A stretch of 13,123 bases of DNA from JBBDIO01 sp040880365 (GTDB lineage Bacteria > Chloroflexota > Anaerolineae > Caldilineales > Caldilineaceae), in contig JBBDIO010000247.1 in assembly GCA_040880365.1 (NCBI GenBank), positions 1-13,123 on the forward strand. Direction: 5' to 3'. The notes below the pieces were generated by a model. It was not told where the DNA came from. It searched no databases and saw only the letters and a list, made by a program, of their open reading frames with translations. The position numbers and the translations under genes are program-made. Below, in pieces: positions 1-7,152 of this stretch; within the stretch, counting starts at the first letter, position 1; every line of letters begins with the position of its first letter.

Positions 1-552
1 GTGGGGGCCTTTCACCCAGCCCACTTCCACCCGATAGCGCCAGGGGTCGCCCTCCAGATTAGTCGTGCGCACCATCCCGCGCATGCGGAATGTATAGGCC
101 GCGTTGGGCCGCACTTTCACCGTTTGGGCAATACCCGCATAGCGGTCGGCATCGGGAGCATCGAAGCCGTGGGTATTGATCTCAATCAACTGACTGTGCT
201 TGCCGTCGGCTACTACCAAATCCCACTCATCATCATAAAAGCCATAGTTGGCCGCGCCCCCATTGGTAAAACAATCCCACTGGCGACCGACCGTGCCACA
301 GCCCGCGCTGCTCTGAAATCCTGCTTCAAAGTCGCCGTTTGCCAGCACATTTACTTCCGACGCAGACATGACTGCCGGACGCACGGCCGCAAAAACCAGC
401 CCGCCCACAATCAACGCGCCCAAAACCAGACTCACCAGGCGCGTCTGGCTACCCAGCCACGCACCGGCTGTCCGCATGGATGCCAGACCGCGCCGCACAC
501 GCGACCAGATCTGCATCTCTCCCCAAAAGTTGGCGTAGTTACGCTGTTGCAT
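1..552 (-). CDS. Membrane-anchored extracellular protein, N-terminal part (C-terminus beyond the window)
   Basis: This is an open minus-strand frame of 184 codons, starting at the ATG at 552-550 and running off the left edge without a stop. A perfect Shine-Dalgarno AGGAGG lies 6 bases before the ATG, which fixes the start. Residues 1-37 are polar and basic, and residues 38-58 form one strong hydrophobic helix (core SLVLGALIVGGLVF), a signal anchor or uncleaved signal peptide. From residue 68 the chain reads NVLANGDFEAGF, a pattern common at the start of carbohydrate-binding-like beta-sandwich modules. An aromatic, Gly-rich stretch, a QTVKV segment and a YRVEVGW strand follow. Cys85 and Cys93 could form a disulfide outside the cell. 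Inference: a cell-surface protein with a ligand- or polysaccharide-binding module. The function is unknown because the rest is missing. Certainty is high for a real gene and low for its role. Confidence 0.85.
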   Translation of the reverse strand, partial: MQQRNYANFWGEMQIWSRVRRGLASMRTAGAWLGSQTRLVSLVLGALIVGGLVFAAVRPAVMSASEVNVLANGDFEAGFQSSAGCGTVGRQWDCFTNGGAANYGFYDDEWDLVVADGKHSQLIEINTHGFDAPDADRYAGIAQTVKVRPNAAYTFRMRGMVRTTNLEGDPWRYRVEVGWVKGPH

Positions 553-1117
553 TGATGTCCTCCTGATTCCACAACGGCTGCCACACCGTTGCAGAGACCC
601 TGTGCATAGACGACAATTCGAGCTATGCAAATATCCTCAAAAATTGACTTGTTGCACACAATACAAAATGAAAATATCGCACCAAATGCCGTGCAAATCG
701 CTATATAATCGCACACAAAACAGTCGACAGATAGCAAACCGACATCGCCATTCGCCTCCATCACGCCCAGAGGTGTGATCGATCACAAATGCGCAGCCTG
801 CGCTGCACCGGATTCAATTTTCAATACTTGTGAGCTACTGGCTCAGCACGCTGCCACACGCACCAAAACCCCACCCTGTGTTCGGACTGTTGTCACGCAC
901 TGCCATCGAGCGTTGCGCTCTGCTTCAATCATGCAGAAATCAGCGCACGGTAGACGCGTTACACTTTATGACGCTATACGTTTCAAAAAGATACGCATAG
1001 ATATCAAAGTGCTATGTCAAGTTGAGATTTCAGATTGAGAGGGGCAGGGACAAACAAGGAGGATGTACAACGAAAAGGGAAATCAGACAGAAAGCGAGAG
1101 TTTGTGAAGAACCGGAG
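553..1117. other. Gene-free intergenic region, 565 bases
   Basis: The region separates the start of the left-edge surface-protein gene from the end of lysK, both on the minus strand. It is more AT-rich than the coding DNA around it, especially at 600-720, and should hold the promoter of the surface-protein gene. It contains a perfect 14-base palindrome at 774-787, a TATAAT at 704-709 on the plus strand without a matching -35, and a TTGACA on the minus strand (1020-1015) without a convincing -10. I see no RNA gene and no clear terminator for the lys operon. Small open frames here lack ribosome binding sites and protein-like composition. Confidence 0.6.
774..787. promoter_or_regulatory. Perfect palindrome TGTGATCGATCACA, candidate regulator site
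   Basis: The 14 bases are a perfect inverted repeat. A third half-site, ATCAC, sits at 760-764, so three GTGAT/ATCAC half-sites occur within 27 bases. The half-site resembles those bound by CRP/FNR-family regulators (TGTGA). The spacing between the TGTGA and TCACA arms is 4 bases rather than the 6 of E. coli CRP sites, so the binding factor is not identified. It lies 222 bases upstream of the surface-protein start on the minus strand. Confidence 0.35.
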
Positions 1118-2371
1118 TTAGCCGGCAGTCAGGGTACGCAATGCCTGTTCCAGCACAAGTGTACTCTGCCAGAATTCCCACAGATGCAGATGTTCGTGGG
1201 GCGTATGATCCAGTGCGCTGTCACCGGGTCCATAGGCAAGAATGGGACATTGCCACGCGGGCGCAACCACATTCATATCGCTGGTGCCGGTCTTCACCAC
1301 AAAACCGGGTTTTGCCCCCGGATCCACGCTGCGAATCGCGCCCAAAAAGCTACGCACCAGAGGATTCTGGCGGTCGCTGCGCCATGCCGGTTCATAACCA
1401 CGCAGGTGCAGCTTCAGCGCAAGCTTTGGCCCCGCCAGGGACAGCGTATGCTGGACAGGCCCGGTATACCCGGTCGCGTCTGCCGTGAGTTGACGGGAGT
1501 CCTCGGCCTCCAGTTCAAACGTGGACGCGGCCCAGGTAGCCAGGTCTTGCACAAACTCTGCCACAGGGAAATCTTCGGGCAAGCGCATTCCCATCTGGGC
1601 CTGTGCCCGGTCGTGCATGGCATCATCCGTCCAGGTGCGAAAGGTGCGCAGACTGGGCAGCAGTTGATCAAAGGCTTTGGGACGCGCTGCGTTGTATTCG
1701 GAACAGTACGCGGCAATGTAGTTCCAGACGCCTACCGGCACGGTCGCCACCCCGGCATCGGGACCTGCCGTGTGCGCCATAGGTTGGCGCGCCTCCGCTT
1801 CCAGCAGAATGCGACCCTTATAGCCCAGTGTGACCCGGTTCCATCCGCTAGGTTCGCCGATGATACACGCCGCGGGTCGCGGCGCATCGGTGCCGTTGAA
1901 GCGGTCTCGAATCAGGCGCGCGCCTTTGCTGGTCGCGGCCTCTTCTTCTACCGCACCCACCACAACCAATTGCACATCGTGGGCCACGCACCACGCATGT
2001 CCCACCCGCGCCGCTGCCCACACAAAGGCCGCCAATGGCCCTTTGGCATCCACACTGCCCCGCCCATAGAGGACTGGCCCCGCGTCGCCGGCTTCTACCC
2101 GCACAGGAATATCTCCCGGCACCGTATCAATATGGCCCAACAACACCACCGTCGTAGAGGCGTTGGGTTCACCCAGTTCGCCCACCGCATTGCCCGCTGC
2201 ATCTACATAGGCGCGCGCAAAGCCCAGCGCTTGCATCTGGCCCACCAGCCAGTTCGAAGCCGCGGCTTCCTGGCCCGAAAGTGATGGGATCTCCACCAAT
2301 CCCTGAATCAGCGCAAACGCCGGCTGGGCTTTGGATGGCAGATTCTGTTCTGCGGGCAATGGGCTATTCAT
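1118..2371 (-). CDS. lysK: LysK, [LysW]-L-lysine hydrolase (M20-family metallopeptidase)
   Basis: LysK releases free lysine from the carrier protein LysW by cutting the isopeptide bond to the carrier's C-terminal Glu, the last step of the pathway. The 417-residue protein shows the M20 metal-binding pattern in order: GHIDTVPG with His80 and Asp82, GRGSVDAKG with Asp108, the EEE cluster at 142-144, GEP at 172-174, and a late HTPHEHLHLWEF. These residues hold two divalent metals in the cytoplasm. I chose the ATG at 2371-2369. The frame is open up to a TTG at 2437, but that would add 22 residues unlike the family N-terminus and has no ribosome binding site. The ATG is preceded only by a weak GAG. 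The gap to lysJ is 78 bases, and this is the last gene of the operon. By itself the sequence could also be the related ornithine-releasing ArgE/LysK-type enzyme. The operon favours lysine. Confidence 0.88.
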   Translation of the reverse strand: MNSPLPAEQNLPSKAQPAFALIQGLVEIPSLSGQEAAASNWLVGQMQALGFARAYVDAAGNAVGELGEPNASTTVVLLGHIDTVPGDIPVRVEAGDAGPVLYGRGSVDAKGPLAAFVWAAARVGHAWCVAHDVQLVVVGAVEEEAATSKGARLIRDRFNGTDAPRPAACIIGEPSGWNRVTLGYKGRILLEAEARQPMAHTAGPDAGVATVPVGVWNYIAAYCSEYNAARPKAFDQLLPSLRTFRTWTDDAMHDRAQAQMGMRLPEDFPVAEFVQDLATWAASTFELEAEDSRQLTADATGYTGPVQHTLSLAGPKLALKLHLRGYEPAWRSDRQNPLVRSFLGAIRSVDPGAKPGFVVKTGTSDMNVVAPAWQCPILAYGPGDSALDHTPHEHLHLWEFWQSTLVLEQALRTLTAG

Positions 2372-2449
2372 GTCCAACTCGTGTCTAGATTGCCGAGCAA
2401 CTGCGGCACCGGGATACTTCACAAACCTGAGGATCAACAGACGCCCACA

Positions 2450-3643
2450 TCAGGCAGGCAACACCTGGGCAATTGCCTGCACACCATACTCAATCTCTTC
2501 TTCGGAGATGATCAGGGGCGGCAGCAACCGGATCACATTGGAACCCGCAGGCAAAGCCAATACGCCGTGCTCTTCCATGAGCGCCTTGATATATTTTCCG
2601 GCTTTCTCGCGCAGTTCAATCCCCACCATCAGCCCCCGCCCGCGAATTTCACGCACAACGACCCGGTCATCCAACGCGGCGTGCAGACGGTCAAAAAGCA
2701 CTTCGCCCATCGCGGCGGCATGGGTGATGAGGTCGTCGTCGATGTAGGTTTCCAGCGCGGCCAGCCCGGCAGCACATGCCAGCGGATTGCCGCCGAATGT
2801 TGTGCCATGCGCCCCGGCAAACAGAGATTCCTGGACGGCGTCGGTATACACAATCGCGCCCATAGGAAAGCCGCCGCCAATGCCTTTGGCGAGACAGACA
2901 ATATCGGGCGTCAGACCGTAATGCTCCATGCCAAACCAATAGCCCGTGCGCCCAAATCCGGTCTGGATTTCATCGAGCATAAGCAGCGCGCCGCGCGCGC
3001 GGCAAATCTGCTGGGCGCCTGCCAGAAATTCGGCATCCCCCATGTTCACGCCGCCTTCGCCCTGGATCACCTCCAACACCACCACAGCCGTATCGTCATT
3101 TACCGCCGCATCGAGTTTTTCCAGGTTGTTGTAGGGCACATGGCTCACAGCCAGGAGTGGATCAAAGGGCTTGCGATATTTAGGCTCCCACGTAAGCGAA
3201 AGCGCGCCAATCGTGCGCCCGTGAAAGCTGCGCATGGCCGCGACGATGCCTGTGCGCCCGGTCGCCAGGCGGGCGAACTTGAGGCCGCCGTCGATGGCCT
3301 CTGCACCGCTATTGGCAAGAAATACATGCGCCAGATGGCTCGGCAACACCGTTTCCAGCTTAGCTAAAAATCTCGCCCGCGTATCGTTATAGAAGAAATT
3401 GGGACAGGCAATCACGCGCCCGGCTTGCGCGGCAATCGCCGCGGTCAGACGCGGGTGATTGTGTCCTAGCATGGCGACGCCCTGCGCCGCAGTCAGGTCC
3501 AGATAGCGCGTGCCCTCTACGTCCCACATCCAGCAGCCTTCACCGTGGCTCATGACAATATCGCCGCGCCGTGCGGTGGTGCCGCCTGCCAGCCGTTCTT
3601 CCACGGCCGCAAAATCCATTGCTTCCAGCATATTTTCTGCCAT
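2450..3643 (-). CDS. lysJ: LysJ, [LysW]-aminoadipate semialdehyde transaminase (class III, PLP)
   Basis: LysJ transfers an amino group, normally from glutamate, to the carrier-bound semialdehyde made by LysY, giving LysW-bound lysine. The 397-residue chain is a class III aminotransferase of usual length. It shows NSGAEA at 111-116 (PLP phosphate binding), a FHGRT segment at 140-144, LDEIQTGFGRTG with the cofactor Asp224, and the Schiff-base Lys253 in LAKGIGGG. TTFGGNP follows, as in acetylornithine aminotransferases. The ATG at 3643 lies 10 bases after an AGGAG. A GTG two codons upstream (3649) is only 4 bases from it, so the ATG is preferred, though not certain. It lies 92 bases after lysZ and 78 before lysK. 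Orthologues often act on both lysine and ornithine intermediates, and arginine synthesis cannot be excluded. Confidence 0.9.
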   Translation of the reverse strand: MAENMLEAMDFAAVEERLAGGTTARRGDIVMSHGEGCWMWDVEGTRYLDLTAAQGVAMLGHNHPRLTAAIAAQAGRVIACPNFFYNDTRARFLAKLETVLPSHLAHVFLANSGAEAIDGGLKFARLATGRTGIVAAMRSFHGRTIGALSLTWEPKYRKPFDPLLAVSHVPYNNLEKLDAAVNDDTAVVVLEVIQGEGGVNMGDAEFLAGAQQICRARGALLMLDEIQTGFGRTGYWFGMEHYGLTPDIVCLAKGIGGGFPMGAIVYTDAVQESLFAGAHGTTFGGNPLACAAGLAALETYIDDDLITHAAAMGEVLFDRLHAALDDRVVVREIRGRGLMVGIELREKAGKYIKALMEEHGVLALPAGSNVIRLLPPLIISEEEIEYGVQAIAQVLPA

Positions 3644-3735
3644 GTTCACATCTCTCCTGCGCCGCGCAACATGGTGCGACCGGCTCCTGGTCGAACCATC
3701 TGACTCGGCAAGTTGCTACCAAATCGTGGCGACAG

Positions 3736-4539
3736 CTAGCGAATCTGGGTGCCGCCGCCGTTCAACGCGCTGCGGATGGGGTCGGCAATCCGGCCATCGG
3801 CAAAAATGACCCGCTGCACGCCTTCTTCCAATGCCTCCACCGCGCCCATCACCTTCTTTTTCATACGCCCTTCGGCAAACTGCATGTAATCGTTGGCCTT
3901 TGCCCGCGGAATCTCGGAAATCAGCGAGCTTTCATCGGGAAACTCGCGCAACAACCCCGGCACGTTGCTCAGGATTACCAGCGCGTCTGCCCCAAATGCC
4001 GCGGCGACCATAGCCGCCGCGCGATCCCCGTCCACGTTCATCGCCTCACCGTGGGTCGATGCCGCGGGCGGCGTCAACACGGGTAGATAGTGGCTATCCA
4101 GCAGCAGCTGTAACAATTGAGTATTTACCCGGTCTACCGTGCCCGTCCAATCGTCGCGCAGGACCATGCGCTTGCCATTGACGCGCACCCGCAGCGTATC
4201 CTTGCGCGTGCCTTCAAAAATGCGCCCGTCCAGCCCGCTCAGACCCACCGCGTTCACGCCCAGCCGTTGCAGCTTTTCCACCCACATCTTGTTGAGCTGC
4301 CCACAATACACCATCTCGAAGATTTCCAGCGTGCGCCGGTCGGTGCGCCGGCTCACATAGCCGCTTTCGCTGGTCACAAACTGGGGCGGATGGCCCAGGG
4401 CTTCTGCCACCTCGTTGGTAGTCTCTGCCCCACCGTGGATCAGGATCAAAGGCCGACCACTTTCCACCAGCGCCGCCACATCCGCGGCAATGGCGTCGAT
4501 ATTCAAATCCTTGCCACCGCCCACTTTGACTACCAACAT
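3736..4539 (-). CDS. lysZ: LysZ, [LysW]-aminoadipate/glutamate kinase
   Basis: LysZ phosphorylates the side-chain carboxylate of the amino acid tethered to LysW, using ATP. The protein belongs to the amino-acid kinase (ArgB-like) family, with 267 residues, a usual length. The N-terminal KVGGGK at about 5-10 and IHGGAETTNE near 35-45 are the nucleotide and substrate glycine loops. NVDGDRAAAMVAAAFGADAL and the later GRMKKKVMGAVEAL are the conserved C-terminal ATP-binding parts. The ATG at 4539 is 9 bases from AAGGAG. The GTG two codons upstream (4545) is only 3 bases from the same site and is less likely. The gene lies 93 bases downstream of lysY, and I find no extra gene in the gap. Together with lysW and lysX it is assigned to LysZ rather than to free N-acetylglutamate kinase ArgB. 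Confidence 0.9.
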   Translation of the reverse strand: MLVVKVGGGKDLNIDAIAADVAALVESGRPLILIHGGAETTNEVAEALGHPPQFVTSESGYVSRRTDRRTLEIFEMVYCGQLNKMWVEKLQRLGVNAVGLSGLDGRIFEGTRKDTLRVRVNGKRMVLRDDWTGTVDRVNTQLLQLLLDSHYLPVLTPPAASTHGEAMNVDGDRAAAMVAAAFGADALVILSNVPGLLREFPDESSLISEIPRAKANDYMQFAEGRMKKKVMGAVEALEEGVQRVIFADGRIADPIRSALNGGGTQIR

Positions 4540-4632
4540 GTCCACAATCTCCTTGATGTCCTTGCCAGTCGCGAGATGTATTTGCCAGACGAGATACCGC
4601 GCATCCGATACGCTTGTGCCACGCGTAAAAAT

Positions 4633-5688
4633 CTAAATCGGATGCAGACCGGGAAAAGTCAGGCCGGTGGTTTCGTTCCATCCCAACATCAGATTCATAC
4701 ACTGTACCGCACTGCCCGCCGCGCCTTTCATAAGGTTGTCGATGGCGCAGAGCGCAACCACACGCCCACTCTCGCCATCCAGTTCGAACCCCACGTCGGC
4801 ATAGTTGCTACCCGCCATAATCTTCGGTTCAGTATAACGATAGACGCCGGTCTTTTCTTTGACAATGCGCACGAAGGGTTCGTCCTTGTAGCTCTGGCGA
4901 TAGGCGCGGAAGATGTCGCGTTCGCTCACACCCGGCTTCACAAAGAGATGTGCCGTTGCCAACACGCCGCGCACGTTGTCCACCGCGGTCGCGCTCAGAT
5001 GCACATCGGTCTCGGCCCCGGTCAGGCGCAGCGCCTGCAACACTTCTGCCGTGTGGCGATGGCCCGTGGGCGCAAAGCTGCGCATGACACCGGCGCGTTC
5101 GGGGTGATGCGTAGATTCGCCCGCGCGATTGCCGCCTTCGCTGCTGCCTACCTTCACTTCGCAGATGACCCCCCGGCTCAGATCCACCAACTCCGCGGCA
5201 AAAAGGGGCCAGATCGCGAGGTTGGTCGCCGTGGCATTACAGCCCACGCCACTGGCATAGCGGGTTTCCTGCAACTTGGCCCGGTGCAGCTCCGGCAGCC
5301 CATAGACAAACCGTTCCAGCCAGGCGGGCGCGCGATGGGCAGCGCCATACCAGCGGTCATAGTCCGCCGCCCGCGCCAGCCGGAAATCCGCGCTCATGTC
5401 GATGAGCGTAGGCGCCAGGGCAGACCAGCGTTCGATATCGTCCATCGCGGCCCCGTGGGGCAAGCCCAAAAAGAGGAGATCGCAGGCTTCCACATCGGCG
5501 GCGCTCACAAATTGCAGACGTGTGCGCCCGCGCAGATTGGGGTGCGTGAAGTGGACAAATGACCCTGCGTTGCGTTCGCTGGTCGCCTGGACCACGTCCA
5601 CATGCGGATGATCCAGCAGCAGGCGCAAGAGTTCGCCCCCAGCATAGCCGGATGCGCCCACAATCCCCACTCGTGTCAATTCTGCCAC
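4633..5688 (-). CDS. lysY: LysY, [LysW]-aminoadipate 6-phosphate reductase
   Basis: LysY reduces the carrier-bound acyl phosphate to the semialdehyde with NADPH. The 351-residue protein is ArgC-like. VGIVGASGYAGGELLRLL at 7-24 is the Rossmann nucleotide loop, VYGLPEL at 128-134 is the family signature, and GVGCNATATNLA carries the catalytic Cys150. GCNATA is the form I associate with LysY rather than the PGCYPTA of classical ArgC. The later GHRHTAEV supplies the likely catalytic His. The start is a GTG at 5688-5686, only 3 bases after the lysX stop, so the two genes are probably translationally coupled. A GAGAGGA within the last lysX codons serves as ribosome binding site. No frame damage is seen. 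Confidence 0.92.
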   Translation of the reverse strand: MAELTRVGIVGASGYAGGELLRLLLDHPHVDVVQATSERNAGSFVHFTHPNLRGRTRLQFVSAADVEACDLLFLGLPHGAAMDDIERWSALAPTLIDMSADFRLARAADYDRWYGAAHRAPAWLERFVYGLPELHRAKLQETRYASGVGCNATATNLAIWPLFAAELVDLSRGVICEVKVGSSEGGNRAGESTHHPERAGVMRSFAPTGHRHTAEVLQALRLTGAETDVHLSATAVDNVRGVLATAHLFVKPGVSERDIFRAYRQSYKDEPFVRIVKEKTGVYRYTEPKIMAGSNYADVGFELDGESGRVVALCAIDNLMKGAAGSAVQCMNLMLGWNETTGLTFPGLHPI

Positions 5689-5691
5689 GCC

Positions 5692-6624
5692 TCAATCCTC
5701 TCCCGTCAAAGACACCGACACAAAAGGCGCGTCGCTTTCCGTCCAGCCATTGGCCGCGGCCCAGCCATTTTTCGCCACATTCAGGCAAAAGTCTACCATC
5801 ACCGCCGGAATATCCACACCTGTCGGTTCGATGCTGTTGCGAAACTCCATCGTATAATTGACTTCGTTGACCAACAAACCGCGTGCATCGTCTTCCAGCA
5901 CATCAATCGCTACCACACCGCCACCCACGGCCCGCGCCGCCCGCACACAGATATCGTTGAGTTCGGGCGTTATCGGGCAAATCGAGCTTTTACCGCCCCG
6001 CGCCGTATTTGTGATCCAGTGCGGCGAGTCGCGATAAATGGCGGCGATGGTCTCGTTGCCTACCACAAACGCCCGAATATCGCGCATGGGCTTGTTGATA
6101 TATTCCTGGATATAGAAAATGCTGTGGTGATAGGTGCCCAACACTTCCTTGTGCTCCAATATGGCTTCGGCAGCTTCCCGGTCGTTGATCTTGCTCAAAA
6201 GGCGACCCCAGGAACCCACCGCAGGCTTCAGCACAACCGGATAACCAAGTGACTCAATGGCTTCGAGTGCGCTTTCGCTGGAATAGGCGATCAGTGTGCG
6301 CGGAGAAGGCACGCCCGCCGCCGCCAACGCGCTGGTGGTCTGCAACTTGTTGCCGCAGACGTCCGCCACTTGCGCCGAATTCACCGTCGCCACGCCCCGG
6401 TCATTCAAAATGCGCAGACTGTAGAGGGCGCGGCTGTGGTTAATACAGCGTTCGACCACCACGTCATACTGGTCAAACTGTCCCGAATATTCATCGCCTG
6501 GCGTCAATTCAAAAATCAAATTGCGATCATCCAGCAGATCAAAATCGATGCCGCGCCGGGAAAACGCCTCGAACAACAATTTCTCCTCAATACGTACCCG
6601 GCTATACAGGATTCCCACGTTCAT
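5692..6624 (-). CDS. lysX: LysX, [LysW]-L-2-aminoadipate ligase (ATP-grasp)
   Basis: LysX uses ATP to join the amino group of alpha-aminoadipate to the gamma-carboxyl of the C-terminal Glu of LysW, which protects and carries the intermediate. The protein has 310 residues with RimK/ATP-grasp features: VLKPAVGSWGR at 131-141, QEYINKPMRDIRAFVVG at 173-189, NTARGGK at 206-212, and the metal-binding NEVN at 253-256. The following TMEF resembles, as I recall it, the aminoadipate-type LysX rather than the glutamate-type ArgX. This is a recollection and was not checked by alignment. The ATG at 6624 begins 5 bases after the lysW stop. An in-frame start 30 codons upstream lies inside lysW and gives a non-family N-terminus, so it is rejected. 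The ribosome binding site GGGGAG lies within the final lysW codons. Confidence 0.92.
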   Translation of the reverse strand: MNVGILYSRVRIEEKLLFEAFSRRGIDFDLLDDRNLIFELTPGDEYSGQFDQYDVVVERCINHSRALYSLRILNDRGVATVNSAQVADVCGNKLQTTSALAAAGVPSPRTLIAYSSESALEAIESLGYPVVLKPAVGSWGRLLSKINDREAAEAILEHKEVLGTYHHSIFYIQEYINKPMRDIRAFVVGNETIAAIYRDSPHWITNTARGGKSSICPITPELNDICVRAARAVGGGVVAIDVLEDDARGLLVNEVNYTMEFRNSIEPTGVDIPAVMVDFCLNVAKNGWAAANGWTESDAPFVSVSLTGED

Positions 6625-6629
6625 GTGGA

Positions 6630-6815
6630 TTATTCTCCCCAGTCCTCTTCTTCTTCGGGAGCCAGTTCCAAAGCCAGCGGTTCCAGGCTGGTCACTTCCA
6701 AATCGGCCCCACATTCAGGACACTGCACAATCTCATTTTGCATCACGTCCGCAAGTTCAATATCCGCAAAACATTCAGGACATTCCACCGTGCCAGAAGC
6801 TGTTTGCAACGCCAT
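6630..6815 (-). CDS. lysW: LysW, amino-group carrier protein
   Basis: LysW is a small acidic carrier protein. Its C-terminal Glu is loaded with alpha-aminoadipate by LysX, and the globular part is recognised by the later enzymes. The 61-residue protein has two zinc knuckles, CPEC at 12-15 and CPEC at 32-35, an acidic tail and the exact carrier terminus EDWGE. The ATG at 6815-6813 is 7 bases from AAGGAG and is preferred. The ATG at 6821 is only 1 base away from the same site and would add two residues. It is the first structural gene of the operon and follows a candidate attenuator. The zinc sites, tail and neighbours make the assignment near certain. Confidence 0.95.
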   Translation of the reverse strand: MALQTASGTVECPECFADIELADVMQNEIVQCPECGADLEVTSLEPLALELAPEEEEDWGE

Positions 6816-6901
6816 CTTCATTCTCCTTGTTCAATTGAGTCCGTTCAATCAGGATATACTTTATATATACGTGTTACTGCCAGTGATTTTGCGCAACAAA
6901 A

Positions 6902-6929
6902 AACCGGCGATCCGTCTGGATGGCCGGTT
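6902..6929 (-). terminator. Rho-independent terminator (attenuator) in the lysW leader
   Basis: Read on the minus strand, AACCGGC (6929-6923) pairs with GCCGGTT (6908-6902). An inner ATCC/GGAT stem closes a 4-base loop. The 3' side runs directly into T residues (complement of the A run at 6898-6903). No T-run follows on the plus strand, so it acts only on minus-strand transcripts. No minus-strand gene lies upstream within the window before the divergent lipoprotein, so the structure lies inside the lys operon leader, 87 bases before lysW. Confidence 0.75.
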
Positions 6930-6958
6930 GCAAACGCTCTGATTTCGAGCAAGCACGG

Positions 6959-7060
6959 TTAGCCAGACGTGGCGTCCGGGTTCGTCTTCTTGCTCTTCTT
7001 GATAATCGCCACAAACACTGTGTTGGGCGAAAGTTGCCGAAAGCGGCAATCGCGTAACAT
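6959..7060 (-). CDS. Candidate lysine-rich leader peptide (33 codons) of the lys operon
   Basis: An ATG at 7060-7058 opens a 33-residue frame ending with TAA at 6961-6959. Codons 21-25 (7000-6986) read K K S K K, four lysine codons in five. The peptide shows no domain and would have no function of its own. It lies about 38 bases downstream of a promoter-predicted start and ends 30 bases before the terminator hairpin. Inference: translation of this frame senses charged tRNA-Lys, as in classical leader-peptide attenuation. Leader-peptide attenuation of a lysine cluster has been reported for Thermus thermophilus. Weak point: there is no good Shine-Dalgarno before the ATG, only a CGAG at a long distance. 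The frame is open further upstream, including a GTG in the 55-base repeat. Confidence 0.5.
   Translation of the reverse strand: MLRDCRFRQLSPNTVFVAIIKKSKKTNPDATSG
6963..6979 (-). promoter_or_regulatory. Leader hairpin with alternative partner in the terminator
   Basis: On the minus-strand RNA, CCGGACG (6979-6973) pairs with CGTCTGG (6969-6963) around a CCA loop, with one G-U pair. The CGTCTGG arm is also perfectly complementary to CCAGACG at 6919-6913 inside the terminator hairpin. The two pairings exclude each other. The hairpin overlaps the last codons of the leader ORF, so a ribosome at its stop codon would cover the shared arm. Confidence 0.5.
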
Positions 7061-7097
7061 GCTGGTTCGCTCGTTGATTTCTAAAAATGGCAGGCAC

Positions 7098-7152
7098 TGC
7101 TCAGTATATATAGCATTGCCCCACACATGACAAATAATAATAGAGTGTGCCC
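7098..7152. repeat. 55-base exact repeat, left copy at the scaffold gap
   Basis: These 55 bases end at the first N and are identical to 7253-7307, which begin right after the last N. An exact overlap of 55 at two contig ends is what a k=55 de Bruijn graph assembler leaves behind. It is probably one genomic copy printed twice. Confidence 0.9.
7105..7133 (-). promoter_or_regulatory. Predicted sigma-70 promoter of the lys operon leader
   Basis: On the minus strand a -35 TTGTCA (7133-7128), a 17-base spacer and a -10 TATATA (7110-7105) give a good promoter, with transcription expected to start near 7098. The whole element lies in the 55-base sequence that is also printed on the other side of the N gap. 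A TATACT shifted by two bases is an alternative -10. Confidence 0.55.

Noticed and set aside
432..764. Minus-strand frame of 110 codons overlapping the surface-protein start
   Set aside because: It overlaps the surface-protein gene in another frame and lacks a ribosome binding site. The product has no anchor or domain.
775..1038. Plus-strand open frame of 87 codons in the intergenic region
   Set aside because: The GTG start lies inside the palindrome and no ribosome binding site precedes it. The composition is not protein-like.
1061..1105. Fourteen-codon frame after AAGGAGG near the end of lysK
   Set aside because: The AGGAGG touches the ATG with no spacing, so it cannot serve as its ribosome binding site.
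1022..2284. Long plus-strand open frame of 420 codons
   Set aside because: It lies antisense to lysK, whose metal-binding motifs are clear. The product is a Cys/His/Arg-rich mix without a domain, typical of a reverse-frame shadow.
4117..5562. Plus-strand open frame of 481 codons
   Set aside because: It is antisense to lysZ and lysY and has no motif. High GC content leaves long reverse frames open.
6861..7097. Minus-strand frame of 78 codons across the lys leader
   Set aside because: It runs through the terminator hairpin and shows no domain. The leader frame with lysine codons is a better explanation of this stretch.
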